5,416 bases of DNA, taken from the NCBI GenBank assembly GCA_025355255.1, contig JANYAA010000130.1, positions 1 to 5,416 of the forward strand, in the 5' to 3' direction. The notes beneath the pieces are model-generated. The model saw nothing but the letters and a program-made list of their open reading frames with translations, was not told the DNA's origin and searched no databases. Made by a program: the position numbers and the translations under genes. This DNA comes from Chloroflexota bacterium (GTDB taxonomy: Bacteria; Chloroflexota; Limnocylindria; Limnocylindrales; CSP1-4). Positions 1-4,726 of the stretch are shown one piece after another. The stretch's first letter is position 1; each line of letters begins with the position of its first letter.

Positions 1-58
1 CGCGCCAGTCGTCCTCCCCGACCAGCACCGCGTTGCCGCGCTTGCCGGTGATCTGGAC
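1..58 (-). pseudogene. Inverted fragment of a YefM/Phd-type antitoxin gene
   Basis: On the minus strand, bases 58 down to 2 read V-Q-I-T-G-K-R-G-N-A-V-L-V-G-E-D-D-W-R. This matches the central segment of YefM/Phd-family antitoxins, where an 'ITGK.GNAVLV' strand is followed by an acidic 'EDDWR' turn and normally by 'IQETLYLL'. No start codon is available: the frame meets a TAG at 67-65, so the N-terminal DNA-binding part of about 25 residues is missing. The piece also runs off the left edge. In intact modules of this kind the antitoxin lies directly upstream of the toxin on the same strand. Here it points away from the toxin and overlaps its first codons. It is therefore read as an inverted, broken copy or a chimeric junction, not a working gene. 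The family match is from memory of the motif, not a search. Confidence 0.6.
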
Positions 59-311
59 CCTCGTCTACACCAGGCAGGCCCAGAAGGACGCCGAGAAGTT
101 CGCCGCAGCCGGCCTGAAGCCCAAGGCCCAGGCCCTGCTGGCGATACTCGCAGAAAACCCCGATCAGACGCCGCCCGCCTTCGAGAAGCTCGTGGGCGAC
201 CTGTCGGGGGCGTACTCCCGGCGCATCAGCCTGCAGCACCGCCTGGTCTACCAGGTCCTTGACGACGCTAGGACCGTGAAGGTGCTCCGGATGTGGACGC
301 ACTACCAGTAG
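48..311 (+). CDS. Txe/YoeB-family mRNA interferase toxin
   Basis: This encodes a toxin of the RelE/YoeB superfamily, an endoribonuclease that cuts mRNA in the ribosomal A site and is normally neutralised by a YefM-type antitoxin. From GTG 48 the product is 87 residues, the usual family size. The landmarks are in place: an N-terminal VYTRQAQKDA helix, then FEKLVGDLSGAYSRRI, QHRLVYQV and a C-terminal MWTHYQ. By alignment with E. coli YoeB, Glu46, Arg59 (or Arg58) and His85 would correspond to catalytic Glu46, Arg65 and His83. GTG 48 is preferred because homologues begin close to the W-x-L-V-Y motif; an in-frame TTG at 33 would add five residues that are part of the inverted antitoxin piece. No promoter, ribosome site or intact antitoxin is visible upstream. 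The gene body itself looks intact. Confidence 0.85.
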   Translation: MIWTLVYTRQAQKDAEKFAAAGLKPKAQALLAILAENPDQTPPAFEKLVGDLSGAYSRRISLQHRLVYQVLDDARTVKVLRMWTHYQ

Positions 312-333
312 GCCAACCGCGCAGTCACCCGAG

Positions 334-406
334 GCGCACCCGCAGCGGCCACGCGACCGGGACAAAGAGGTCGGTACTGGAGGTTTGAGACCTCTCGCCC
401 CGACCA
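334..406 (+). repeat. 73-bp tRNA-Pro-like repeat, copy 1
   Basis: This is the first of three ungapped 73-bp direct copies; it differs from copy 3 at 5 positions and from copy 2 at 6. It starts 22 bp after the toxin stop codon. Its 3' end looks like a tRNA: a T-arm (GGAGG, 7-nt loop TTTGAGA, CCTCT, 379-395), then CGCCCCG, A and CCA. Counting back to 330 gives 77 nt, a tRNA-Pro length, with CGAGGCG (330-336) able to pair with CGCCCCG at six of seven positions. The interior CGGGAC-AAAG-AGGTCGG resembles the anticodon and variable region of bacterial tRNA-Pro. The T-loop lacks C56 and the anticodon stem does not pair, so it is not a functional tRNA. It can also fold as a hairpin with AGAGGTC (366-372) pairing GACCTCT (389-395). 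Confidence 0.85.
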
Positions 407-421
407 AACTCGAGACATGCT

Positions 422-455
422 GAAGCCGGGCTCCGCTGGGGTCCGGCTTCTTCTC
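422..455 (+). terminator. Rho-independent terminator
   Basis: GAAGCCGGGCTCC (422-434) pairs with GGGGTCCGGCTTC (438-450), giving a 13-bp stem with two G-T wobbles and a GCT triloop. It is followed by the pyrimidine run TTCTCT. It lies 16 bp past repeat copy 1, the usual place for a terminator behind a tRNA gene, and closes the toxin block. The T-run is short, but the stem is long and nearly perfect. Confidence 0.75.
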
Positions 456-581
456 TGCCCGGCCCGTCCATCGGTCCCGCGTTCTCTCGACCGTACGCCG
501 CGCCTCTCGTCACAGCAAGCGAGTTGTGTACGGTCCTCGACCTCGACCTCGACCTCGTCGGGGCGCGCCGAGCCCCACGCC
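456..581. other. Intergenic stretch with hexamer repeat and inverted repeat
   Basis: No gene is supported here. An inverted repeat GACCGTAC (489-496) / GTACGGTC (528-535) flanks 31 bp, and a hexamer CCTCGA is repeated three times plus a fifth base-run (535-557). If the following gene were started at an upstream TTG (524), this hexamer would encode a Leu-Asp repeat with no family meaning, which argues for the later start at 620. Confidence 0.5.
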
Positions 582-610
582 TTGACCCGGGAGTATCTAA
601 CAACTATTGT
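582..610 (+). promoter_or_regulatory. Sigma-70-type promoter of the HTH/nucleotidyltransferase operon
   Basis: A -35 box TTGACC (582-587) and a -10 box TATTGT (605-610) are separated by exactly 17 bp. Transcription would start around 617-620, on or next to the ATG at 620, so the message would be leaderless or nearly so. No Shine-Dalgarno sequence precedes that ATG. The AT-rich segment 594-620 stands out against the GC-rich surroundings. Confidence 0.65.
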
Positions 611-619
611 GATAACGCA

Positions 620-1351
620 ATGGTTGATGACGCCGCTCCCGTCCTCGAAGGTCGGCTGACCGTCGCCCAGGCCGCTCGTCGGCTTGGCGTCACGCAGGCC
701 ATGGTCAGGCATCTCATCGCAACTGGTGAGCTGCCAGCGGAGCGCATCGGTGGCAGGACCTGGATCGTGTCACGCGACGCCGTGGAGCGGCGAGCGGACC
801 AGGGGCCGCAGGGCGGTCGCCGCTTCGGCGCGGCGAACGCATGGGCGATCCTGTACATGCTGGCCGGCGAGCCGGTCGAGTGGATCGACCGGCCGAGCCG
901 CTGGAGGCTGCGGCGCTATCTCGCGTCGCACCCGCCCTCGGCGGACCGCGCACGGTTCGTCAATCGTGGCCGGCCAAGAGGCTACCGGGCCCACCCGTCG
1001 CTGCTGGCCGCGGTCCGCAGCGACCCCGACCTGATGCTCACCGGCGCCTCCGGCGCGTCCGAGTGCCGGCTGGGCCTGGTCGGCGGCGCCGGCGAGGTCG
1101 ACGCCTACGTCGCCGAGGCCCGTCTCGATGCGGTTGTCCGGCTGCACCACCTTCGACCGTCGGCGGACCCGAACGTCACCCTGCGCGCCGTTCCGCGGTT
1201 CACTGCGAGGTGGCCGCCCGACCGGCTCGCGCCAGCGACTGCGATCGCGCTGGACCTGCTCGACAGTCCGGAGCCCCGCGCCAGGCAGGTCGGGGACGAA
1301 GTCCTGAGGGAGATCGAGCGTGCCTACGCTCAGCGTCACGCCGGTCGATGA
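620..1351 (+). CDS. Winged-HTH protein, probable AbiEi-like antitoxin/regulator
   Basis: The 243-residue product is the likely antitoxin and repressor for the nucleotidyltransferase encoded next. Residues 12-57 form an excisionase/MerR-type winged helix: LTVAQAARRLGVTQAMVRHLI, then GELPAERIGGRTWIVSRDAV, where the wing carries G-G-R-T-W. The remaining 180 residues are an alpha/beta domain with blocks RRYLASHP, GYRAHPSL, LTGASGASECRLGLV, AYVAEARLDAVV and ALDLLDSPEPRARQVG. I associate that layout with proteins encoded beside AbiEii-like nucleotidyltransferases in actinobacteria, functionally like AbiEi: an N-terminal DNA-binding domain and a C-terminal antitoxin domain. ATG 620 is chosen because the promoter places the transcript start there and the upstream frame is low-complexity. 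The 3' end overlaps the next gene by 32 bp. Family placement is by pattern, not search. Confidence 0.75.
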   Translation: MVDDAAPVLEGRLTVAQAARRLGVTQAMVRHLIATGELPAERIGGRTWIVSRDAVERRADQGPQGGRRFGAANAWAILYMLAGEPVEWIDRPSRWRLRRYLASHPPSADRARFVNRGRPRGYRAHPSLLAAVRSDPDLMLTGASGASECRLGLVGGAGEVDAYVAEARLDAVVRLHHLRPSADPNVTLRAVPRFTARWPPDRLAPATAIALDLLDSPEPRARQVGDEVLREIERAYAQRHAGR

Positions 1352-2048
1352 CGCCGAGGCGGAGGTCTGGAGGCTCGCCCGCGAGGTGGCCAGTCTCCTC
1401 AAGGGCCTCCCCTGGATCCTGATCGGCGGCCTGATGGTCAGGATCATCGAGGCCGAGCACGGCGTCTCAACCGAGTGGACCACCGGCGATGTCGACGCGG
1501 TGCTCGACATCCGCGCGATGTCGTCGGCGACCGAGGAGGCGTCCCGCCGGCTCATGGCCGTCGGCTTCGAGCCGGAGCGCGATGACTCCCTGGTCTTCCG
1601 CTTCGTCCGCGGCCACGACATCGTCGACGTGCTCGCGCCCGACAACCTGGGCGAACGGGCCAGGCTGACCACCGTGCCGCCGGACTCGACCATGGAGGCG
1701 CTTGGCAGCCGCCAGGCGCTCACCCGCGGCCGCGCCGTGACCGTCGACGCCGGGGACGGCCCCTTCGAGCTCCCGGTCCCGTCACTCGTTGGCGCGATCG
1801 TCATCAAGGCCCGGGTCGTGGGCAGTGTGCAGAACCGGAACACCCGCAGGAAGCACGAGCGGGATCTCGCCCGCTTGCTTGCGGTCGTCGACGATCCAGT
1901 CGCGATGCTGGCCGAGCTGACCGGCCGCGAGCGCGGGTACCTGCGCCAGCGGGCCGAGATGGTCGATGTGGCTCACCTGGCCTGGGGGCGCGTGCCGGGC
2001 GCCGAGAACGGGATCGTCGCCCTCTCAATCCTCGTCGACGGCGCGTAG
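1320..2048 (+). CDS. AbiEii-like nucleotidyltransferase, probable toxin
   Basis: The 242-residue product has the nucleotidyltransferase-fold signature in order: WILIGGLMV with the paired glycines 36-37, the metal-binding D57-V-D59, and a third carboxylate at D103 in DIVDVLAPD. It also has IVIKARV with Lys163 and the helical R-K-H-E-R-D-L-A-R-L-L motif (His179, Asp182), as expected for AbiEii/AbiGii-type enzymes. Members of that superfamily transfer nucleotides to RNA (for example to tRNA 3' ends) and act as growth-arresting toxins in abortive infection; the substrate cannot be told from sequence. The GTG at 1320 has a good ribosome site (GAGGGAG, 1306-1312) seven bases upstream, inside the previous gene, and the 32-bp overlap implies coupled translation. 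With the HTH partner it forms a complete AbiEi/AbiEii-like module. No catalytic residue appears to be missing. Confidence 0.75.
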   Translation: MPTLSVTPVDDAEAEVWRLAREVASLLKGLPWILIGGLMVRIIEAEHGVSTEWTTGDVDAVLDIRAMSSATEEASRRLMAVGFEPERDDSLVFRFVRGHDIVDVLAPDNLGERARLTTVPPDSTMEALGSRQALTRGRAVTVDAGDGPFELPVPSLVGAIVIKARVVGSVQNRNTRRKHERDLARLLAVVDDPVAMLAELTGRERGYLRQRAEMVDVAHLAWGRVPGAENGIVALSILVDGA

Positions 2049-2125
2049 GGTTGGACCGGAGGCGTGCCGGGACGCGGCGACGCGCGACGGGGCGAGGCCT
2101 CGTGCGTGGGTCAGCGCGCGTCCCC

Positions 2126-2163
2126 CGCTGCGGGTTGAGGAGGCGGCCCTCCGCCTCGCAGCG
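2126..2163 (+). terminator. Strong hairpin after the nucleotidyltransferase gene
   Basis: GAGGCGG (2140-2146) and CCGCCTC (2151-2157) pair perfectly around a 4-nt loop. The stem continues outward as CGCTGC (2126-2131) with GCAGCG (2158-2163), with an 8-nt bulge on the 5' side. There is no T-run, so it may act as an mRNA 3'-end stabiliser or a factor-assisted terminator. It ends 10 bp before repeat copy 2. The stretch 2049-2125 before it holds nothing I recognise. Confidence 0.5.
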
Positions 2164-2172
2164 TCAGGCGAC

Positions 2173-2245
2173 CCGCACCGGCAGGGACCACGAGACCGGG
2201 ACAAAGAGGTCGGTACTGGAGGTGTGAGACCTCTCGCCCCGACCA
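2173..2245 (+). repeat. 73-bp tRNA-Pro-like repeat, copy 2
   Basis: This is a full-length, ungapped copy in the same orientation as copy 1, with six differences, four of them in the first 20 bp. The last 58 bp (2188-2245), including CGGGACAAAGAGGTCGG, the T-arm-like hairpin and the CGCCCCGACCA end, are almost invariant. The T-loop has changed to TGTGAGA, another sign that it is not a working tRNA. It begins 124 bp after the nucleotidyltransferase stop and closes that module. Unlike copy 1 it has no terminator hairpin directly after it. Confidence 0.85.
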
Positions 2246-2319
2246 GATCCCGCCAGCACCCCATTCGTGCGTGGATCCGGCCCGCTGACTCCTCTCTCCG
2301 GCCCGGCATCTCGCACCGT

Positions 2320-2336
2320 CCGACCTCTTTGTCCCG
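2320..2336 (-). repeat. Inverted 17-bp piece of the 73-bp repeat
   Basis: CCGACCTCTTTGTCCCG is the exact reverse complement of CGGGACAAAGAGGTCGG, the anticodon-to-variable-region core of the three full repeats (2197-2213 in copy 2). The match stops at both ends. With copy 2 it makes an inverted pair enclosing 106 bp, upstream of the ATPase promoter. It may be the remains of an inverted copy or half of a recombination site. Confidence 0.8.
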
Positions 2337-2373
2337 CCGCATTGCCTGAAGCGCTGGCATCCTGATAACCGCG

Positions 2374-2403
2374 TTGCGCAAAAGCCCTGCCATCTCGTAA
2401 ACT
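2374..2403 (+). promoter_or_regulatory. Promoter of the ATPase gene, leaderless
   Basis: A -35-like TTGCGC (2374-2379) and a -10 TAAACT (2398-2403) are 18 bp apart. The ATG at 2410 lies seven bases past the -10, exactly where transcription should start, so the mRNA is probably leaderless; no ribosome site is visible. TTGCGCAA (2374-2381) is an 8-bp palindrome over the -35 box and could be an operator. Confidence 0.5.
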
Positions 2404-2409
2404 GACGAC

Positions 2410-3810
2410 ATGCTGACACGCGACCAGGTGAATGCGCTGAACCCGTGGTGGAGCGATCCGGGCTGGCGGCCGGCGGACGACCCGCACCTCGCGGCCGCCG
2501 CCGGGGCGCCGTTCCGCTGGGATCCCCGCCCGCTAGCCGCGGACGACCTCGCCTCGGGCGCCGTCTTCACCCTGCGCGGCCTCCGGCAGAGCGGCAAGAC
2601 GACGCTCGCCAAGCGCCTCATCGCCGACCGCGTCGCGGCCGGGCGGGCCCGGCGCACCTGCTTCCTCACGCTCCAGACGGTCGCCACCGCCGACGAGCTG
2701 CGCGAGGCCGTGGAGCTGGTGCTGCGCCTCTGGCCGGACGCCCCGGGCGACTGGCTGTTCGTCCTCGACGAGCTGACGTTCGTCCCGGACTGGGCGCGCC
2801 CGATCGCCTACCTGCGCGAGCACGACCGCGCGTTCCGGGCCGCGACCGTGCTCCTCACGGGATCGTCCGCCCACGACCTCGCGGCGTCGGCGGACCTCCT
2901 CCACGACCGGCGCGGGCGCTGGCACCGCCCGCTCGACCGCCTGCACATGCCGATGAGCTTCCGCGACTACGCCGCGGCCCGGAATCCGGGCGCGGTGCCG
3001 GAGGCGGCGACCGCCCTCGCGGACCTGCTCGCCCCCGCCGGGCGCGCCGCCGTGGAGGCCGCGAGCCTGCGCACGGCCGAGCTCGACCAGTACCTCGGCG
3101 AGTACGTCCGCTGCGGCGGGCTGCCGGCGCCCGTCACGGACATGCTCCTCGACGGCCGCGTCGCCGACGCCACGGTGACCGAGCTCTGGCGGGGCATCTC
3201 GGCCGACGCGCGGCGCCTGTCGCGCAGCGACCTCGTCCTGCGCAAGCTCCTCGCCAGGATGGTGGTCGCGCTGTCCTCGATGACCGACACCGGCACCCTC
3301 GCCCACGAGCTCGACGTCAGCCGGGCCACCGCCGCGGCCTATGTCGGCGTCCTCGCGGCGTCGTTCGCGCTGATCGCGCTCCACCAGCGCGACGGCAAGC
3401 GCCAGGCCGGGCCGGCGCTCAGGCGGCCGCGCAAGCTGTACCTCGGCGACCCCGCCCTGGCGGCGATCCCCGGCGTGCTCGGCGGCCCGGCCCCGGCCGA
3501 GGGCGCCCTCGTCGAGAACGCCCTCGCCATCGCCCTGCTCCGGGCCGACCCGTCGGCGCTCGAGGGCTTCGCGCACCCCGACCGCCTGTACTACTGGCGC
3601 AGCGCCGACGGCCGCGAGGTGGACTTCCTCGTCACGGGCCCGGAGCCGGTGGCGGTCGAGTCCAAGTACGCCGCCCACCGCAGCGGCAAGGACTACGAGA
3701 GCATCACCAAGGCGTTCGGGCGGGGGATCATGGTGAGCCGGAGGGACGTCGAGCTCGACCGGGACGTGCTCACGGTGCCGGCCGGCGTGCTGCTGGCGCT
3801 GCTGGGCTGA
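2410..3810 (+). CDS. AAA-type ATPase with C-terminal DUF4143 nuclease-like domain
   Basis: The 466-residue product belongs to the common AAA/DUF4143 ATPases, whose cellular role is not settled. The P-loop is GLRQSGKT (residues 57-64), Walker B is WLFVLDE (115-121) and a sensor-like LLTGSS lies at 148-153. A winged-helix-like stretch follows (about 295-325, TGTLAHELDVSRATAAAYVGVL). The C-terminal part has the DUF4143 / PD-(D/E)xK-like pattern: VEN (368-370), then E-V-D-F (403-406) and E-S-K (417-419), so a nuclease-type fold is possible. The length is typical for the family and all ATPase motifs are present. It is transcribed from its own promoter. Downstream lie a gene remnant after 14 bp and a toxin-antitoxin pair. 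Such ATPases are often found in accessory regions, but a direct partnership here is only inferred. Confidence 0.85.
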   Translation: MLTRDQVNALNPWWSDPGWRPADDPHLAAAAGAPFRWDPRPLAADDLASGAVFTLRGLRQSGKTTLAKRLIADRVAAGRARRTCFLTLQTVATADELREAVELVLRLWPDAPGDWLFVLDELTFVPDWARPIAYLREHDRAFRAATVLLTGSSAHDLAASADLLHDRRGRWHRPLDRLHMPMSFRDYAAARNPGAVPEAATALADLLAPAGRAAVEAASLRTAELDQYLGEYVRCGGLPAPVTDMLLDGRVADATVTELWRGISADARRLSRSDLVLRKLLARMVVALSSMTDTGTLAHELDVSRATAAAYVGVLAASFALIALHQRDGKRQAGPALRRPRKLYLGDPALAAIPGVLGGPAPAEGALVENALAIALLRADPSALEGFAHPDRLYYWRSADGREVDFLVTGPEPVAVESKYAAHRSGKDYESITKAFGRGIMVSRRDVELDRDVLTVPAGVLLALLG

Positions 3811-3824
3811 GGGAGGGAGTCGCG

Positions 3825-3944
3825 ATGGCACGAACCTGGCTGTCGATCCGCGTGGAGCTCGTCGAGGGCCGCGGGGATCGCCTGTGGCCGCCCGCGTCGG
3901 CGCGGATCCGTTCATACAACCTGGGTCCCGACCGGCACCCCTGA
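3825..3944 (+). pseudogene. 5' remnant of a gene, possibly pRiA4b ORF-3-like
   Basis: This frame encodes 39 residues beginning MARTWLSIRVELVEGRG and has an excellent ribosome site (GGGAGGGA, 3811-3818, six bases from the ATG). It starts 14 bp after the ATPase stop. The first 22 residues or so read like the N-terminus of a real protein; I associate TWLSIRVELV..RG..LWP with plasmid pRiA4b ORF-3-like proteins, from memory. After about residue 22 (base 3890) the sequence loses that character and stops at 3944. It is probably a gene start left behind when downstream DNA was replaced. It could alternatively be a genuine small protein. Confidence 0.4.
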
Positions 3945-3991
3945 CCACGGGCCTCCGCGCCGGTCGCAAGCATGGGCGCACCGAGTCACCG

Positions 3992-4009
3992 TGGTATCGT
4001 GGTGCACCA
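3992..4009 (+). promoter_or_regulatory. Extended -10 promoter and palindromic operator of the Doc module
   Basis: TGG-TATCGT (3992-4000) fits an extended -10 element (TGn plus hexamer); no good -35 box is visible. It runs into a perfect 10-bp palindrome TGGTGCACCA (4000-4009), which would cover the transcription start. Antitoxins with a ribbon-helix-helix usually bind such palindromes and repress their own operon, so this is a candidate operator. The ribosome site GGAGGC (4021-4026) follows. Confidence 0.5.
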
Positions 4010-4030
4010 TTCGCCCGACCGGAGGCCGCC

Positions 4031-4243
4031 GTGACGATCAAGTCCCGCACCTTGCGCCTGCCCGCCGACCGGGCCGAGGCCCTCGAGGCGATCGCCGGCG
4101 TCGACGGGGTGTCGGTCAACGAGGAGATCGAGCGGGCGATCACCGCCCACATCGAGGCCCGCCGGTCCGACCCCGGCTTCCGCCAGCGCCTCCAGGCCAG
4201 CCTCGAGCGCAACCGCGAGGTCCTCGAGCGCCTCTCTCGGTGA
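4031..4243 (+). CDS. Ribbon-helix-helix antitoxin of a Doc toxin
   Basis: The 70-residue product begins MTIKSRTLRLPADRAEALEAI, an Arc/CopG-type ribbon (SRTLRLP, residues 5-11) followed by helices with the turn G-V-S-V-N-E-E-I (about 30-37). That dimer would bind operator DNA. The rest (about 45-70) is a highly charged helix (RRSDPGFRQRLQASLERNREVLERL), the part that in such antitoxins wraps the toxin. The GTG at 4031 has a ribosome site (GGAGGC) five bases upstream. The stop overlaps the toxin start by four bases (GTGA, 4240-4243), the usual coupling in type II toxin-antitoxin operons. The likely operator lies just upstream at 4000-4009. A role other than antitoxin is unlikely in this context. 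Confidence 0.8.
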   Translation: MTIKSRTLRLPADRAEALEAIAGVDGVSVNEEIERAITAHIEARRSDPGFRQRLQASLERNREVLERLSR

Positions 4244-4632
4244 CGGTCTACCTCGACCTGGCCGACTACCTGCTCATCGCGGAGGCGGTCCTCGGGCTGC
4301 CGGCCGAGCTCATCGCCGGCTTCAACCGGATCGGGCTCGCGGACTCCGCGCTGGCCGCTCCGCAGGGAGGCTTCGGCGGCGTCGAGGCCTATCCCGACTT
4401 CGCGACCAAGGCGGCAGTGCTCTGCTGGCACCTGGTCATGAACCACCCGCTGCCCGACGGCAACAAGCGCGCCGCCTTCCTGGCGACGGTCGAGTTCGTC
4501 GAGCGCAACGGCCGCGCTTGGACCCCGGCGCCGGGCGACCCGGGCGAGACGGACCGCGTCATCCGGGGCGTCGCGGGCGGCGAGATGAGCGAGGCGGCGT
4601 TCCGGAACTGGATCGCCCAGCGCATCGGATGA
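4240..4632 (+). CDS. doc: Doc-type (death-on-curing, Fic-fold) toxin
   Basis: The 130-residue product has the Fic/Doc motif H69-P-L-P-D-G-N-K-R77, equivalent to H-x-F-x-D-A-N-K-R of phage P1 Doc. Before it lies Y-P-D-F-A-T-K-A-A-V-L-C-W-H-L (51-65), the helix that precedes the motif in Doc proteins. P1 Doc phosphorylates EF-Tu and stops translation; the same activity is likely here but not proven by sequence. The motif Phe is Leu71 and the Ala before Asn is Gly74, both seen among Doc relatives. The length is normal for the family and the gene looks complete. Translation starts at GTG 4240 in a 4-bp overlap with the antitoxin gene. The same start is suggested by the N-terminal V-Y-L-D-L-A-D-Y, typical of Doc. 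Confidence 0.88.
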   Translation: MTVYLDLADYLLIAEAVLGLPAELIAGFNRIGLADSALAAPQGGFGGVEAYPDFATKAAVLCWHLVMNHPLPDGNKRAAFLATVEFVERNGRAWTPAPGDPGETDRVIRGVAGGEMSEAAFRNWIAQRIG

Positions 4633-4653
4633 GTCCTGCGCTCCTCACAGGAC
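4633..4653 (+). other. Short hairpin between doc and repeat copy 3
   Basis: GTCCTG (4633-4638) pairs with CAGGAC (4648-4653) around a 9-nt loop, directly after the stop codon and directly before repeat copy 3. There is no T-run. It may help end the operon or be part of the repeat junction. Confidence 0.4.
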
Positions 4654-4726
4654 GCGCACCGGCAGCCGCCACGAGACCGGGACAAAGAGGTCGGTGCCGG
4701 AGGTTTGAGACCTCTCGCCCCGACCA
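4654..4726 (+). repeat. 73-bp tRNA-Pro-like repeat, copy 3
   Basis: This is a full-length, ungapped copy in the same orientation, with five differences from copy 1 and seven from copy 2. It starts 21 bp after the doc stop codon. The variable part before the T-arm reads GTGCC instead of GTACT; the T-arm TTTGAGA loop and the CGCCCCGACCA end are unchanged. The acceptor-like 5' strand is poorer here (GGACGCG, four of seven pairs), so copy 1 keeps the most tRNA-like shape. It separates the toxin-antitoxin blocks from the unrelated gene to the right. Confidence 0.85.

Noticed and set aside
330..406. Functional tRNA-Pro gene
   Set aside because: The anticodon stem does not pair, the anticodon loop lacks T33, and the T-loop lacks C56. 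Copies 2 and 3 also lose the acceptor stem.
524..619. N-terminal extension of the HTH protein from TTG 524
   Set aside because: It would translate a hexamer repeat as Leu-Asp-Leu-Asp and read through the promoter at 582-610. ATG 620 fits the promoter and the domain start.
2445..3824. Plus-strand frame overlapping the ATPase gene in another phase
   Set aside because: It is almost all Arg, Pro, Ala and Gly, a shadow of GC-rich codons. Only its last part, from ATG 3825, is considered as a remnant.
2533..4446. Very long open frame on the minus strand across the ATPase and the Doc module
   Set aside because: It is opposite genes with complete family motifs (P-loop, DUF4143, Fic/Doc). Its translation is Arg/Gly/Val/Glu-rich low complexity, as expected for antisense of GC-rich coding DNA.
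334..4726. Classical integron attC sites
   Set aside because: The layout is cassette-like and the repeats can form hairpins, but the RYYYAAC and GTTRRRY end boxes are absent, no integron integrase is in view, and the 3' end is tRNA-like instead.
334..4726. CRISPR array
   Set aside because: There are only three 73-bp repeats, separated by 1.8 and 2.4 kb that contain genes, so this is not an array with short spacers.
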